A model generated the notes under the pieces. The model was not told the origin of the DNA and ran no database searches. It saw nothing but the letters and a program-made list of their open reading frames with translations. From Anaeromassilibacillus senegalensis (GTDB lineage: Bacteria; Bacillota; Clostridia; Oscillospirales; Acutalibacteraceae): 64,000 bases of DNA. Shown here piece after piece: positions 46,094 through 56,471 of this stretch. Every line of letters starts with the position of its first letter. Position 1 is the stretch's first letter. Location of the stretch: the NCBI RefSeq assembly GCF_021531715.1, contig NZ_JAFBIT010000002.1, forward strand, positions 248,001 through 312,000, read 5' to 3'. Position numbers and translations under genes: made by a program.

Positions 46094-46870
46094 TTATGCG
46101 TCTATATCTTTCTGCTCGTGCAGACCCTGAATGCTGTGCTCCAGCTTTGCGTGCAGCTCCACGACAGGCTGTGTGTTGCCGTACACGATCTCCGGGGCGT
46201 TTGTCGGCGCAGCCCACTTAACCGCGTTTGTGATGACCTTCTGGATCTCCGGCATGTGGTAGATCGGGAAGACCTCATGGCCCGGACGGAAGTAAAATAC
46301 CTTGCCCTTGCCGCGGTGCCAGCAGCAGCCGCTGCGGAACACCTCGCCGCCCTCAAACCAGCTGATGAACACCTGCTCGTCGGGCTGCGGGATATTGAAA
46401 TGCTCGCCGTACATTTCCTCATGCGGAATGATGATCTTCTCCTCCAGCCCCTGCACGATCGGATGGCCGGGATCGACAACCCAGAGGATCTCCTTCTCGC
46501 CGTCCTCACGCCATTTCAGCATACCGGAATTGGTGCCGCAGAGCTTCTGGAAAATCTTCGACGCGTGGCCGGAATGCAGGACGATGAGGCCCATGCCGTT
46601 CAGAACGCGCTGGTACACGCGGTCCACGATTTCATCCGCAACCTCGTGGTGCGCCATATGGCCCCACCAGATCAGCACGTCCGTGCTGTCCAGCACCTCC
46701 TGCGTCAGCCCATGCTCCGGCTCCCGCAGCGTGGCGGTTCTGACGTCCATACCGGCGTCCTTCAAAAAGTCCGCAATACACCCGTGGATGCCCTTCGGGT
46801 ACACCTCCGCGACCTCCGGAAACTGCACCTCATGCAAATATTCATTCCATACCGTTACACGAATTGCCAT
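46094..46870 (-). CDS. ThuA-like protein
   Basis: The 258-residue protein is a ThuA-domain (class I glutamine amidotransferase-like) protein: [97 protein letters not shown] and [18 protein letters not shown]. ThuA is known from disaccharide catabolism, where it acts with the Gfo/Idh-type oxidoreductase ThuB through 3-keto sugars; here a Gfo/Idh gene lies immediately upstream, 22 bases away. A parallel function is inferred, not shown. Confidence 0.9.
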   Translation of the reverse strand: MAIRVTVWNEYLHEVQFPEVAEVYPKGIHGCIADFLKDAGMDVRTATLREPEHGLTQEVLDSTDVLIWWGHMAHHEVADEIVDRVYQRVLNGMGLIVLHSGHASKIFQKLCGTNSGMLKWREDGEKEILWVVDPGHPIVQGLEEKIIIPHEEMYGEHFNIPQPDEQVFISWFEGGEVFRSGCCWHRGKGKVFYFRPGHEVFPIYHMPEIQKVITNAVKWAAPTNAPEIVYGNTQPVVELHAKLEHSIQGLHEQKDIDA

Positions 46871-46892
46871 AACGTTCTCCTGCCTTTCCGGA

Positions 46893-47966
46893 TTAAATAA
46901 CCTGTTCCCATGTGCCCGATTCTGCCGAGCGGATCACGGCGTCCACCGCATGCTGGTTGATCCGGCCGTCCTCGATGGTAGCCGCCTTGCCGTCTCCCAC
47001 GCCATTGATGAGATCGGCGAAGGACTGCATCTGATCCACCTTGAATTTCTGCGGAATCGGCAGCTTTGAGAAGACATGCGCCTCTGCGTTGGCCTCGCCG
47101 ATGCAGATGGAGATCTCGTCGGTATCCGGCGCGCAGTGGTCGAGCTCATACTGGATTGCGCCGCGGCTGCCGTAAATTTCCATGGTCTGATAGTTGCCGC
47201 GCCCGTAGCCGAAGCGTGTGATGCGGAAGGTTGCCGCCGTTCCGCCATCCATTTCGGCGAAATAATTTGCAAAGTCGTCGACATCCACACGGCCCATGCC
47301 GCTGCCGTCCAGCTTCTCACGCTCGTGGATAAAGGTGCCTGTGTGGCTGACGATTTTTTTATAATCCTTGCCCGTCACGAAACGCACGAGATCCAGCGCA
47401 TGGCTGCCGAGATCGCCCAGCGCGCCGGAGCCGGTGTACTGCTGCTCAAAGCGCCACACGAGCGGTGTGTGACAGTGCGGCAGGCCCCACGCCTGATAAT
47501 ACTGCATATCGACGTGGTAAATGTCGCCGATCATGCCGCGCTCGATCAGATCTTTCGCATACCGCGCGGACGCCTTGAAGCGGTACGAAAAGCACACCAT
47601 GCTCTTCACGCCCTTTTCCGCCGTGACCGCCGCGAGATGATCCGCCTGCTCGCTTGTCATGACAATCGGCTTCTCCACGGCGTACGGCTTTCCAGCCTCT
47701 GCCGCCGCGAGCGCTACCTCGTAGTGCACGTAGTTCGGCGTGGAAATATCCACCGCGTCAACCTCCGGGCAGTTGATCAGATCGTGATAATCCGTAAAGC
47801 AGTGCGCCTCGTCGATGCCGTACTTCTCCTGCGCATAGCGCAGCGCCTCCGGGTCGATGTCGCACACCGCGACCAGCTTCAGGTCCGGGCTTCGGTCGAT
47901 GCCGGGCAGGTGCACGCCCCGCGAGATCCCGCCGATACCCACACTTCCAACACGAATACAAGCCAT
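46893..47966 (-). CDS. Gfo/Idh/MocA-family oxidoreductase
   Basis: The 357-residue NAD(P)-dependent sugar oxidoreductase has the Rossmann start [40 protein letters not shown], the conserved EKP segment [14 protein letters not shown] and, in the second domain, [21 protein letters not shown] with the expected catalytic Asp/His. It probably oxidises a glycoside or sugar hydroxyl. It lies in an operon between thuA-like and GH31 genes. The Gly-rich GIGGISRG differs slightly from the usual GxGxxG spacing but keeps three Gly residues. Confidence 0.92.
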   Translation of the reverse strand: MACIRVGSVGIGGISRGVHLPGIDRSPDLKLVAVCDIDPEALRYAQEKYGIDEAHCFTDYHDLINCPEVDAVDISTPNYVHYEVALAAAEAGKPYAVEKPIVMTSEQADHLAAVTAEKGVKSMVCFSYRFKASARYAKDLIERGMIGDIYHVDMQYYQAWGLPHCHTPLVWRFEQQYTGSGALGDLGSHALDLVRFVTGKDYKKIVSHTGTFIHEREKLDGSGMGRVDVDDFANYFAEMDGGTAATFRITRFGYGRGNYQTMEIYGSRGAIQYELDHCAPDTDEISICIGEANAEAHVFSKLPIPQKFKVDQMQSFADLINGVGDGKAATIEDGRINQHAVDAVIRSAESGTWEQVI

Positions 47967-48006
47967 AATACAATCCTCCAGTATTCTTCTGTTTGATATG
48001 ATTTAT

Positions 48007-50034
48007 TTACTGCGCCCTTTGCAGGAGCGTCCAGTCCAGCTTTGCGCCGTCGCGGACAAACAGCGGCAGCGTCTGAATCGGCGTGTCGCAGAATACGGTT
48101 TGTCCGCCCGTCCACACCTTGCCTGTCTCCACCTCGCGCCATACAGTGCCCGCAGGCAGATAGACCGGCTTTCCGGCACACTGTGCTTCGGTCACCGGGG
48201 AAACCAAAATATCCGGGCCGAACATGTACGTATCCTTGTGCGTCCATGCCTCAGGATCCTCCGGGAAATCGAAAAACAGCGGCCGCATGACCGGCGTTCC
48301 CTCCCGGTGGCAGATCTCCATCTGCGCCTTGATATAGGGGCGCAGGCGTTCGCGAAGCTGCATGTATTGCTCCAGAATCGGATACGCCGCCTCACCGAAG
48401 CTCCAGATCTCGTTCGCGGCGCCGCTCGACGCCATACCGCCGCCGAGCTCGGTTGAAAGCGGCTCGCTCTCCGGAGACCGCGCGCCGTGCAGGCGGAAGA
48501 CCGGGCAGAACACGCCGTACTGGAACCAACGGATCAGAAGCTCGCGGAAAGCCGGGTCGTCGGGATTTCCGCCGACAAAGCCGCCGATATCTGTTGTCCA
48601 CCACGGGATGCCCGCCATCGCCATGTGCTGCCCTGCGACAATCTGGCGGCGCATGGTTTCAAAATCGGAGACGATGTCGCCCGACCAGACGAGTGTGCCG
48701 ATGCGCTGGCTGCCCGCCCAGGCGCAGCGCTCCAGCGTGATGATCTCGTCCTCTCCCGCGGCCTTCAGGCCGTCATACACCATCTGCCCATAGGTATAGG
48801 GGTAGATATTCGCCGCCTGCAGGCCCGGCCCGGCCGCATAGCGGAAGTTGTCGTACTGATACGGGATGCTTTCCGGCTCGGCGGCATCGAGCCAGTAATT
48901 CTTGATGCCGCAATCGTAATAGCTGCGCTTGATCTTATCCCAGACAAACGCACGAGCCTCCGGGTTGGTGGCGTCGAAGAACGTCTCATACCCGCTGCAT
49001 TCGATCATCGTGCGTGCGCCGCGGTCGGTATGGACGATATAGCCCTTTTCGATCATCTCCGGGTAATACGGGCTGCGCGGGTCCACCGTCGGCCAGACGG
49101 AGACGAACAGGCGGATGCCCATTTCGTTCAGCTCCTCCACCATCGCCTTCGGATCGGGCCAATATTTCTTATCGAAATCCCAGACACCCTGATTTGGCCA
49201 ATGGAAGAAATCGATGATAATGACCGAGATCGGCAGCTTGCGGCGCTTGTACTCACGCGCAACCGAAAGCAGTTCTTCCTGCGTCTGATAGCGACACTTG
49301 CACTGCCAGAAGCCCGTGGCGAAATCCGGCATTGCGCTGGGCATACCGGTCGCTTTCGCATACCGGTGCATGATCTCCGCCGGGGTATCGCCGGCCGTCA
49401 CCCAATAATCCATCTGCTCCGTGGATTCCGCCTGCCACTGCATCCGGTTCGTGCCGAACGCAGCCGTGCCAATTGCCGGGTTATTCCAGAGGAAGCCGTA
49501 GCCGAGGCTTGAGAGGTAGAACGGGATGCTGACCTGCGCGTTGCGGTGCGCAAGCTCGAGCACCGTGCCCTTGAGATTGAAAATCTCCTGCTGATACTGG
49601 CCCATACCGAAGATCTTCTCCTCGGGGTCGGATTCAAAGCGCACGGTCAGCGCGTGACCGCCGCCGGGAACCGGCTTGAACTCGCGGGCCGGAATCATCA
49701 GCGCACTGAAATTCGTCCCGCGCACCGAGCGGTCGCGGACAAATTCCTGCAGGAGCGTGCGGCCCTGCGCATTTTGCATCGTGATTCGCCCATTTTCCTG
49801 CACGTAAACGCGCAGCTTCTCGTTCGTGAGACAAAGCGCGTTCAGACCCTCAAATTCGGTCTCCTCAATCTGCACCGCGCAGTCCTCGGGCGGCAGAAGC
49901 GCCCAATCCGGTGCTTCGCCGATCTTTCGCATCCGGGCGGCGCGGACGCGGACGCTGCCGATCCCCCACGGTTCCACCTGCAGCGTTTCGCCGTCATATA
50001 TCCAAATGATTTTATTTCCGTCTTGTTTCAGCAT
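48007..50034 (-). CDS. GH31 alpha-glycosidase (alpha-xylosidase/alpha-glucosidase type)
   Basis: The 675-residue protein has an N-terminal beta-sandwich (about 1-200: FGMGQYQQEIFNLKGTVLELAHRNAQVSIPFYLSSLGYGFLWNNP), then the GH31 barrel with FATGFWQCKCRYQTQEELLSVA, DFFHWPNQGVWDFDKKYWPDPKAMVEELNEMGI, the nucleophile Asp in NYWLDAAEPES, the acid/base Asp in LVWSGDIVSDFETMRRQI and WWTTDIGGFVGGNPDD. No signal peptide is present, so it acts on imported oligosaccharides. The WLDAAEPE form is common in alpha-xylosidase-like members, but specificity cannot be settled here. Confidence 0.94.
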   Translation of the reverse strand: MLKQDGNKIIWIYDGETLQVEPWGIGSVRVRAARMRKIGEAPDWALLPPEDCAVQIEETEFEGLNALCLTNEKLRVYVQENGRITMQNAQGRTLLQEFVRDRSVRGTNFSALMIPAREFKPVPGGGHALTVRFESDPEEKIFGMGQYQQEIFNLKGTVLELAHRNAQVSIPFYLSSLGYGFLWNNPAIGTAAFGTNRMQWQAESTEQMDYWVTAGDTPAEIMHRYAKATGMPSAMPDFATGFWQCKCRYQTQEELLSVAREYKRRKLPISVIIIDFFHWPNQGVWDFDKKYWPDPKAMVEELNEMGIRLFVSVWPTVDPRSPYYPEMIEKGYIVHTDRGARTMIECSGYETFFDATNPEARAFVWDKIKRSYYDCGIKNYWLDAAEPESIPYQYDNFRYAAGPGLQAANIYPYTYGQMVYDGLKAAGEDEIITLERCAWAGSQRIGTLVWSGDIVSDFETMRRQIVAGQHMAMAGIPWWTTDIGGFVGGNPDDPAFRELLIRWFQYGVFCPVFRLHGARSPESEPLSTELGGGMASSGAANEIWSFGEAAYPILEQYMQLRERLRPYIKAQMEICHREGTPVMRPLFFDFPEDPEAWTHKDTYMFGPDILVSPVTEAQCAGKPVYLPAGTVWREVETGKVWTGGQTVFCDTPIQTLPLFVRDGAKLDWTLLQRAQ

Positions 50035-50058
50035 TTTACAACTCTCCCTGTAAAACGA

Positions 50059-51174
50059 TTATGCCCGCTGCAAGGCGCCGCGCACATTCACGGCGCTCAC
50101 AACGAACTGCGGCAGCTTGCGGTAGCCTTCGTTGATGCACTCGCAGATACCGTCCTTTTCAAAATCCTCCGCCAGCTCCGAGAGCATGGCTTCGGCGAAA
50201 GCCGGATCGCTCCGGCGGAAGAAATCGAGCGCCCAGCCGCTGGCCGTCGCCCAATAAGCGCCGTTCTGGTATTCACCGGCCGGCACCTCAATCAAGAGCT
50301 TTTCCCACGGTGCGCCGTCTAAAAGCTGGCAGATCTGCCCTTTATAGATGTAACGGCGGCGGTTCTCGGAAAGCCAATTTTCCACTTGTGTCCGAATCTC
50401 CGGGGATAACGGGAGCCCGACGTACAGCAGATACAGCATCCCCCAGACATCGTGCTGGCGGCATACGCCGTCCGCTGCAAAGAAAGCGCCGGCCTGCGCA
50501 TCAAACAGCACGGGCAGTGCGCGTTCCACGCGGTCGGCCCAAACGCCGTACCGCGCGGCGGCCGCCGACTCCTGCGTCAGCGTGCGGTACATGCGCTCCA
50601 TCTGCCGGCAGGCCCGCCAGAACAGAACGGATTCCATGAACAGTCTGCCGGTTTTGCAGACCGTATCGGTAAACCCGTACGGCGAATGGGGGTTTGCCGC
50701 ATCGTTGTAGACAAGGCCTTCCGCGTCCAGCGGGATACAGGCCATGCCGCTGTCCAGCCGTGTGCACCACGCTTCAAAAAGCGGTTTCGCCGCCTGCGGG
50801 CCGATTCGGTCAAAATACGCGGAGACGGCAAAAACGAGAAACGGCGTATTGTCCAGATTGGCGAGCCCCACCGGGAACCCCTTGGCGCCGGCCGCGTAGA
50901 CCGCTTCGCCGCTCTCCTCCACGCGGTCGGGCATCCAGCCGTCCGCGCGCTGACCGCGCAGGATAAATTCGATACAGCGGCGAATCTCCTCCGGCTCCAT
51001 CAGGTCGCCGCAGTATTCCACCATATAGCCGAAATCCCGCACCCAGAGCGCATCGTAATTCCCCACACCGTCCGGCGTGAAGATCACCGTGCCGTCGAAG
51101 GCCGTTTTTTTGCAGGCCTCCAGCAGCTCCTGCGCCATTGCCGTCCATCTCGTTTTGCCGTCTGAAAACAACAT
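50059..51174 (-). CDS. Six-hairpin (alpha/alpha)6-barrel glycosidase-like protein
   Basis: The 371-residue protein looks like an (alpha/alpha)6 toroid hydrolase: FTPDGVGNYDALWVRDFGYMVEYCGDLM, ADGWMPDRVEE, NLDNTPFLVFAVSAYFD, YGFTDTVCKTGRLFMESVLFW and PAGEYQNGAYWATASGWALDFF. Asp in WVRDFGYM, Asp in YGFTDTV and Glu in AGEYQNGAYW are candidate catalytic residues. The exact GH family is not recognised; no signal peptide, so it is cytoplasmic. It sits between the transporter genes and GH31 and should act on the same imported saccharide. Confidence 0.8.
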   Translation of the reverse strand: MLFSDGKTRWTAMAQELLEACKKTAFDGTVIFTPDGVGNYDALWVRDFGYMVEYCGDLMEPEEIRRCIEFILRGQRADGWMPDRVEESGEAVYAAGAKGFPVGLANLDNTPFLVFAVSAYFDRIGPQAAKPLFEAWCTRLDSGMACIPLDAEGLVYNDAANPHSPYGFTDTVCKTGRLFMESVLFWRACRQMERMYRTLTQESAAAARYGVWADRVERALPVLFDAQAGAFFAADGVCRQHDVWGMLYLLYVGLPLSPEIRTQVENWLSENRRRYIYKGQICQLLDGAPWEKLLIEVPAGEYQNGAYWATASGWALDFFRRSDPAFAEAMLSELAEDFEKDGICECINEGYRKLPQFVVSAVNVRGALQRA

Positions 51175-51210
51175 AAATACAAATCTCCCCGTTTTGTCTT
51201 CGCCTACATT

Positions 51211-52065
51211 TTATCCCTTGACGCCGCTGAACGCAATACCTTCAATGAAGTATTTCTGCGCGCACAGATACGCGATCAGGATCGGCAGAACCGATACGAC
51301 CGAGCCCGCCATGACAAGGTTCCACTGCGTCGTATAAACGCCCTTGAAATACGCGATGCCGAGTGTCATCGTGAACTTTTCCGGCGTCGAGAGATAGATC
51401 AGCGGCCCCATGTAATCGTTCCATGTATTCATCAGCGTGAAGACGCCGAGTGTCAGCATAGCCGGAACGACCAGCGGCAGCATGATACGCCAGTATGTCA
51501 TAAAGGGGTTACAGCCGTCAATCTCCGCCGCTTCCTCCAACTCTTTGGGCAGCGACATAAAGAACTGACGGAGCAGAAACACGCCGAAAGCCGAGAAGAA
51601 CGCGGGCAGAATCAGCGCGAGGTGCGTATCAGTCAGTCCGGCCTTCGCAAACATCAGGTAGGTCGGAATCATCGTGACCTGTCCGGGAACCATCAGCGTT
51701 CCGATGTAGAAGAAAAACATCACGTTTCTCCCCTTAAACGGAATACGCGCAAACGAATACGCCGCGAGGCTGCTGAAGAAAAGCTGTCCCAGAACGACGA
51801 AGAAAACGATCTTGATCGTATTGAGCATAAACTGCAGCATCGGCTGCTCCGTAAACAGCTTGACGTAGTTGATCCACTGCGGCTGCGGCGGAATCCACAC
51901 CGGCGGAATCTTAACCGCGTCGTACTGCTCTTTGAGCGAGGTGGAAAGCATCCAGAGGAACGGGATAACCATGATTACGCCGATGATGATCAGAACAACA
52001 TAAAGCAGCACTCTCCGGGCGATGAAGCCCGCAGATTTCTTTTTTACAACCGCTGTCTTTGCCAT
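51211..52065 (-). CDS. Carbohydrate ABC transporter permease (MalG type)
   Basis: The 284-residue membrane protein has six helices and the EAA loop typical of the CUT1 class: MSLPKELEEAAEIDGCNPFMTYWRIMLPLVVPAMLT. It begins with a basic cytosolic segment (KTAVVKKKSAGFIARR) and MVIPFLWMLSTSLKEQ. It pairs with the permease encoded just upstream. The gene for the ATPase is not in the locus, as is usual for CUT1 systems energised by a shared MsmX-type ATPase. AAGGAGGG precedes the start. Confidence 0.95.
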   Translation of the reverse strand: MAKTAVVKKKSAGFIARRVLLYVVLIIIGVIMVIPFLWMLSTSLKEQYDAVKIPPVWIPPQPQWINYVKLFTEQPMLQFMLNTIKIVFFVVLGQLFFSSLAAYSFARIPFKGRNVMFFFYIGTLMVPGQVTMIPTYLMFAKAGLTDTHLALILPAFFSAFGVFLLRQFFMSLPKELEEAAEIDGCNPFMTYWRIMLPLVVPAMLTLGVFTLMNTWNDYMGPLIYLSTPEKFTMTLGIAYFKGVYTTQWNLVMAGSVVSVLPILIAYLCAQKYFIEGIAFSGVKG

Positions 52066-52078
52066 GGTTTTTCCCTCC

Positions 52079-52975
52079 TTACACCGACGCTTCAGCCCAT
52101 TTTTTCGAGCTGCGGTTCTGAATAAGCGATACGACAAACACCAGAATGAACAAAACATATGCTGCCGCGCACGCGTAGCCCATCTTGTAGAACTGGAAGC
52201 CGTACTGATAGAGATACATCGCAACGGTCTTGGTCGCATCCACCGGGCCGCCGTTCGTCATGATGTAGACCTGGTCGAAGACCTGCAAAGAGCCGATCAG
52301 CGACATCAGGGAAACGAAATACGTTGTCGGCCCGATCATCGGAACCGTGATCTTAAAGAACTTCTGTACCGAATTCGCGCCGTCGATGGTCGCCGCCTCA
52401 TACAGATCGTGCGGCACACCCTGCAGACCGGCGAGGAAAATGGTCATGTTATAGCCGAGGCCCTTCCATACGCTCATAATCGCGATGGAAATCATCGCCA
52501 TGTTCGTATCGGTCAGCCAGTGCACGGGCGGCAGATTGAGATAGCCGAGCAGTGTGTTCAGCAGGCCGCCGTTATCTTCATACAGCATGCTCCATACCAG
52601 CGAAACCGCGACCATGGAGGTGATGACGGGGATGAAGGTCAGCGTGCGGAATACGCCGATGCCCGGTATCTGCCGGTTGAACAGCACCGCCAGGAGCAGA
52701 GCGAGAACGACGCCGGCCGGCACGGTGAGCACGCAGTACCAGAGCGTATTCAGCAGCGCCGTGATGAACTGATCGTCCTGAAACAGCTTTATGTAGTTAT
52801 CAACGCCGACGAAATTCGCGGATGTAATGACATCGTAGTCCGTGAAGCTATAATACAGCGACATGAGAATCGGCACCAGCATAAACACCAAAAAGCCGAT
52901 GAAATTCGGCGCAATGAACAGATAGCCCCAGAAATTCTTTCTGCGCTGAATTTTTCCAGATTTATTGTGGGCCAC
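52079..52975 (-). CDS. Carbohydrate ABC transporter permease (MalF type)
   Basis: The 298-residue protein has six helices and the EAA motif LQGVPHDLYEAATIDGANSVQKFFKITVPMIGPT. It starts WGYLFIAPNFIGFLVFMLVPILMSLYYSFTDY, typical of UgpA/LplB-like CUT1 permeases for oligosaccharides. It lies 13 bases before the second permease and 74 after the binding-protein gene. Confidence 0.95.
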   Translation of the reverse strand: MAHNKSGKIQRRKNFWGYLFIAPNFIGFLVFMLVPILMSLYYSFTDYDVITSANFVGVDNYIKLFQDDQFITALLNTLWYCVLTVPAGVVLALLLAVLFNRQIPGIGVFRTLTFIPVITSMVAVSLVWSMLYEDNGGLLNTLLGYLNLPPVHWLTDTNMAMISIAIMSVWKGLGYNMTIFLAGLQGVPHDLYEAATIDGANSVQKFFKITVPMIGPTTYFVSLMSLIGSLQVFDQVYIMTNGGPVDATKTVAMYLYQYGFQFYKMGYACAAAYVLFILVFVVSLIQNRSSKKWAEASV

Positions 52976-53049
52976 AGAGATCCCCTCCTTGTTATGAAAA
53001 TGGGCAGCGGCGCCCGAATGGATTGCCGCTGCCCGTGTGGTAAACTGCT

Positions 53050-54396
53050 TTATTCTACTTCTTCGGCAAGGATCTTGTTGACGTCTGCAACAGCCTTATC
53101 GAGCGCTGCCTGCACATCATCCTCTTTGTCGAACATATACGCCTGAAGGTCGATACCAAGCGTATTCTCGATCTGCGGCCAGGACGGTGTGAACTGACGG
53201 GTCTGCGAGTATTCCATCTGGTCAGAGAAGACCTGGATGTAATCGCCGTACAGATCATCGCCTGCGTAGAAGTCCTTGAACTCCGGCTGCGGCGGAATCG
53301 TGATCCAGTTTTCCCAGAAAGTCTGGACGAACTCGGAGCAGGTCAGATGGACGAGGTAATCGTACGCTTCCTGCGGATACTTGGTGTTGCTGAACACAAC
53401 CACGCCTTCACCGCCGACGACTGTCGCCTGCTGCTTCTTCTGCGGCAGCGGCGCAACGCCGAATTTATCCTTGAAGTTCGGGTCGCTGAGGTAAACGCTC
53501 AGCATCCACGGGCCGTCGATGCACATACCGGTGATGCCGGAGCTGAAGCGGTTGACGCCTGTCGGCGCAGCCTGCAGCGGAACGCTCTTGTCTTCCTGTA
53601 CCATTGTCTTCCAGAACTCCAGCGCCTCCACAGCCTCCGGAGAATTGAAGATCGCTTCCGTACGGTCGTCATTCAGCATCTTGCCGCCGTTCTGCCACAG
53701 GAACGGGAGCCATGTCCATGTGTAGCCGCCGTTTTTGTCATAGATCGGCAGGTCGAGGCCGTAAGCGTTGTTGTCCGGATCTGTCAGGGCCTTCGCCGCA
53801 CTGCGGAGATCATCCCATGTCCAGTCCGCCGTCGGCTCCTCAAGATTGGCATTTGCGAACTTTTCCTTATTGTAGAAAAGAGCGAGGTTGTTCGAAGTGA
53901 TACGCAGACCGTAAACGTCATCCTTATAGGTCATGGTATCCCAAACGGAGTCGTAGAACTTATCCTTATACTCCTCAACACCGTACTCCTTCAGCGGCAG
54001 CAGCTTGCCCTTAGCCGCAAGCTGAATGCTCTGCACGCCCGCGTCGACGAACGCGAGGTCCGGGTTATTGCCGCCCGCAAGCGTCGCCTGAATCTTTGTG
54101 CTGTACGAGTCGCTGGCAATCGGAACCACCGTGACTTCCACGCCGGTCTCTTCCTTGTACTTCGCAGTGTCCTCCTGAATCTTGTCCGCGCTCGCCTTCT
54201 CCCAGCCGTATACCCAGATGGTCAGCTTGGCATCCGACTTGGCAGTTTCCGCTGTGCCGGACGTTTCGGCTGTGCTGCTTGTCTTGCTCTCTTCGGACGC
54301 CGTGCTGCTCGAGCTTCCAGAGCCTCCGCAGCCCGCAAGCGCGCCGACCAACAAAGCACCAGCCATAATCAGGGACATGAGTTTCTTTGCCTTCAT
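53050..54396 (-). CDS. Extracellular sugar-binding lipoprotein
   Basis: The 448-residue solute-binding protein is first in the operon. A lipoprotein signal (SLIMAGALLVGALAGCGG, Cys about 22) is followed by a Ser/Thr-rich linker and a cluster B family 1 fold: KLTIWVYGWEKASADKIQEDTAKYKEETGVEVTVV, LAGGNNPDLAFVDAGV, GLRITSNNLALFYNKEKFA, GMCIDGPWMLSVYL and GGEGVVVFSNTKYPQEAYDYLVHL. It captures an oligosaccharide at the cell surface for the two permeases. Confidence 0.95.
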   Translation of the reverse strand: MKAKKLMSLIMAGALLVGALAGCGGSGSSSSTASEESKTSSTAETSGTAETAKSDAKLTIWVYGWEKASADKIQEDTAKYKEETGVEVTVVPIASDSYSTKIQATLAGGNNPDLAFVDAGVQSIQLAAKGKLLPLKEYGVEEYKDKFYDSVWDTMTYKDDVYGLRITSNNLALFYNKEKFANANLEEPTADWTWDDLRSAAKALTDPDNNAYGLDLPIYDKNGGYTWTWLPFLWQNGGKMLNDDRTEAIFNSPEAVEALEFWKTMVQEDKSVPLQAAPTGVNRFSSGITGMCIDGPWMLSVYLSDPNFKDKFGVAPLPQKKQQATVVGGEGVVVFSNTKYPQEAYDYLVHLTCSEFVQTFWENWITIPPQPEFKDFYAGDDLYGDYIQVFSDQMEYSQTRQFTPSWPQIENTLGIDLQAYMFDKEDDVQAALDKAVADVNKILAEEVE

Positions 54397-54464
54397 TCGT
54401 TACGCTTCCTTTCTTGTTCTGACGTATGTACACAACACACATATATGCCAGATTTGTTACCTTT

Positions 54465-54492
54465 ATTATAACGTATTTGTGCATTTCCACAA
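54465..54492 (-). promoter_or_regulatory. Promoter of the sugar-uptake operon
   Basis: TTGTGG (54492-54487), 16 bases, TATAAT (54470-54465). It is a weak -35, consistent with activation by the neighbouring AraC-type response regulator. Confidence 0.6.
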
Positions 54493-54556
54493 TTTCACAA
54501 TTTTTGCCTTTGTGTACACTATTTTTGACATCATTCAAAAAAGACCGCCCAAACCA

Positions 54557-54585
54557 TTGACATTTTTTTGAATTTCAGATACTCT
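54557..54585 (+). promoter_or_regulatory. Promoter of the kinase/regulator operon
   Basis: TTGACA (54557-54562), 17 bases, TACTCT (54580-54585). Confidence 0.5.
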
Positions 54586-54665
54586 TCTCTATGGAAAGCT
54601 ATACAAAAGCATCAAAATCCGCAGGGAAACATACTATTTTGTAACTTTTTTGAAAGCGGGGCAAT

Positions 54666-56471
54666 ATGAACAGGACAAACTTACTACGCCGGTTTTTGGA
54701 TCATTTCCGCATTAAGGAGAAACTGATTTTCTTTCTGATTCCGGTCATCCTGCTGACCTATCTGGTCTCCGTCATCACCGTATACCTGATTTCTTTCCGG
54801 GAGACAAAAAACATTGTCGATCACCAAAGCAACATTGTGGCCAGCCAGAAAATCCAGCTTATCGACAGCTATCTGACGCAGCTTCGGACGGAATCAGAGA
54901 TCTTCATGTTCGATACCGCCTTTCAGAAGCAGCTCAAGATCCATAAGGCTTCGCTTTCAAGCGCACAGCAGGATGAGCTGGAAGCGGATATGCGGCAGTA
55001 CATGTACAGTATGATCATCAATTATGATCTGTATGTGGAGACCATCACGCTCATCAACCAGTACGGCGACGAATATTTCTGGAAAATGGATACCCGCCTT
55101 TCGCACACGGATCTCAGCCGGCGTCTGCGCGCCCTGACGGAGGAAACACGCAAGCTGGACGGCGGCATCCTGTACAGTTACGACAAGCTGGATCAGGGCG
55201 TCATCACGATCTCGCGCAGCGTGAAGGATCCGATCTACGATATCGAAATCGGCACGATGATGATCGATTTCAACCTGAATTTCCTGGGCGGCATAACGAG
55301 CATGCAGACCAGCAGCCTCGGAAACGCCGATATTCTGCTTGCCATCATCAATTCCGAAAACGACATCGTCTATAATTCTTCCCCGCTTTCCCAAGATATG
55401 CTGCAGACCGTTCAGGACAGCAGCACCACGCTGAGGCTCGGCAAGACGCAGTACAAGATCAACCGCAGTCCGTCCAACCACAACGACTGGACGCTCTTTA
55501 CCATCGTCAACGAGACGGAACTGTACCGGAATCTGAACCGCATCTCCCTGATTCTGGTCATACTGATGATTTCCTCCGCCCTTGTCGCCTTCTTTGCGAT
55601 TTTTGTCATTTCCAGAACCATCTCGAGCCAGTTTGAGCACTTTATTCAGAAGGTCAGCCACACGACTGTGCCGGACAAGCAGGCGCTGATCACTGTGGAA
55701 AGCCACGACGAGTTCCGGGATCTCGCGCAGGTATACAACGACATGATCCTGCGCATCAACCAGCTGATCGATACGGTCTACACCAAGGAGCTTCTGCTCA
55801 AGGGCGCGGAGCTCAAGGCGTTTCAGGCGCAGATCAACCCGCACTTTTTATACAACACGCTGGACTGCATCAACGGGCTGGTGGAGCTGAACCGTCCGGA
55901 CGACATCAAAAAGACCGTGACGGCGCTCGCCAGCATTCTGCGCATGAGCATTAAGGGCAAGGAGATCCTGACCGTGCGGGAAAATATCGTGTATATCGAG
56001 CAGTTCATGTTTATCGAGCGGCTCCGGTATCCGGATAAGCTGATCTTCCTGAACGAGATCCCGGAGAATATGATGGACTATTACATGCCGAAGCTGATTA
56101 TTCAGCCGCTTCTGGAAAACTCCATTCTCCACGGCATTTCGGAAATCCTCGGCAAGGGCATGATCGGGCTTTTCGGCCATGAGGAGGAGGATTGTCTCGT
56201 CTTCATGGTAAAGGACAACGGCATCGGCTTCCCGGATTCTGTGATTGAGATGCTGCGCCACAGCGCAGACGATGAAGCCGATCTGCACATGCAGGAAAGC
56301 ATCGGCCTTCTGAACATCCAGAAGCGCATCCACCTGATGTACGGCACGGCCTATGGACTGGAAATAAAGAATCTGCCGTCCGGCGGCTCGTGCGTAACGG
56401 TTCGCCTGCCGAAGATCCGCAGTGCCGAGCCTTCGGAAGATTCCCCTGAAGAAAGGAAGGACACGCCATGA
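54666..56471 (+). CDS. YesM-type sensor histidine kinase
   Basis: The 601-residue membrane kinase has two membrane helices (about 18-42 and 288-312) around a large extracellular sensor (Cache-like), a HAMP region, and the LytS/YesM-type His-kinase domain: the phospho-acceptor His393 in QAQINPHFLYNTLDCINGL, the N box QPLLENSILHG and the G box DNGIGFPDS. It likely senses an extracellular saccharide, perhaps with the binding protein. Its last four bases overlap the response regulator start (ATGA). The pair is divergent from the sugar operon. Confidence 0.95.
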   Translation: MNRTNLLRRFLDHFRIKEKLIFFLIPVILLTYLVSVITVYLISFRETKNIVDHQSNIVASQKIQLIDSYLTQLRTESEIFMFDTAFQKQLKIHKASLSSAQQDELEADMRQYMYSMIINYDLYVETITLINQYGDEYFWKMDTRLSHTDLSRRLRALTEETRKLDGGILYSYDKLDQGVITISRSVKDPIYDIEIGTMMIDFNLNFLGGITSMQTSSLGNADILLAIINSENDIVYNSSPLSQDMLQTVQDSSTTLRLGKTQYKINRSPSNHNDWTLFTIVNETELYRNLNRISLILVILMISSALVAFFAIFVISRTISSQFEHFIQKVSHTTVPDKQALITVESHDEFRDLAQVYNDMILRINQLIDTVYTKELLLKGAELKAFQAQINPHFLYNTLDCINGLVELNRPDDIKKTVTALASILRMSIKGKEILTVRENIVYIEQFMFIERLRYPDKLIFLNEIPENMMDYYMPKLIIQPLLENSILHGISEILGKGMIGLFGHEEEDCLVFMVKDNGIGFPDSVIEMLRHSADDEADLHMQESIGLLNIQKRIHLMYGTAYGLEIKNLPSGGSCVTVRLPKIRSAEPSEDSPEERKDTP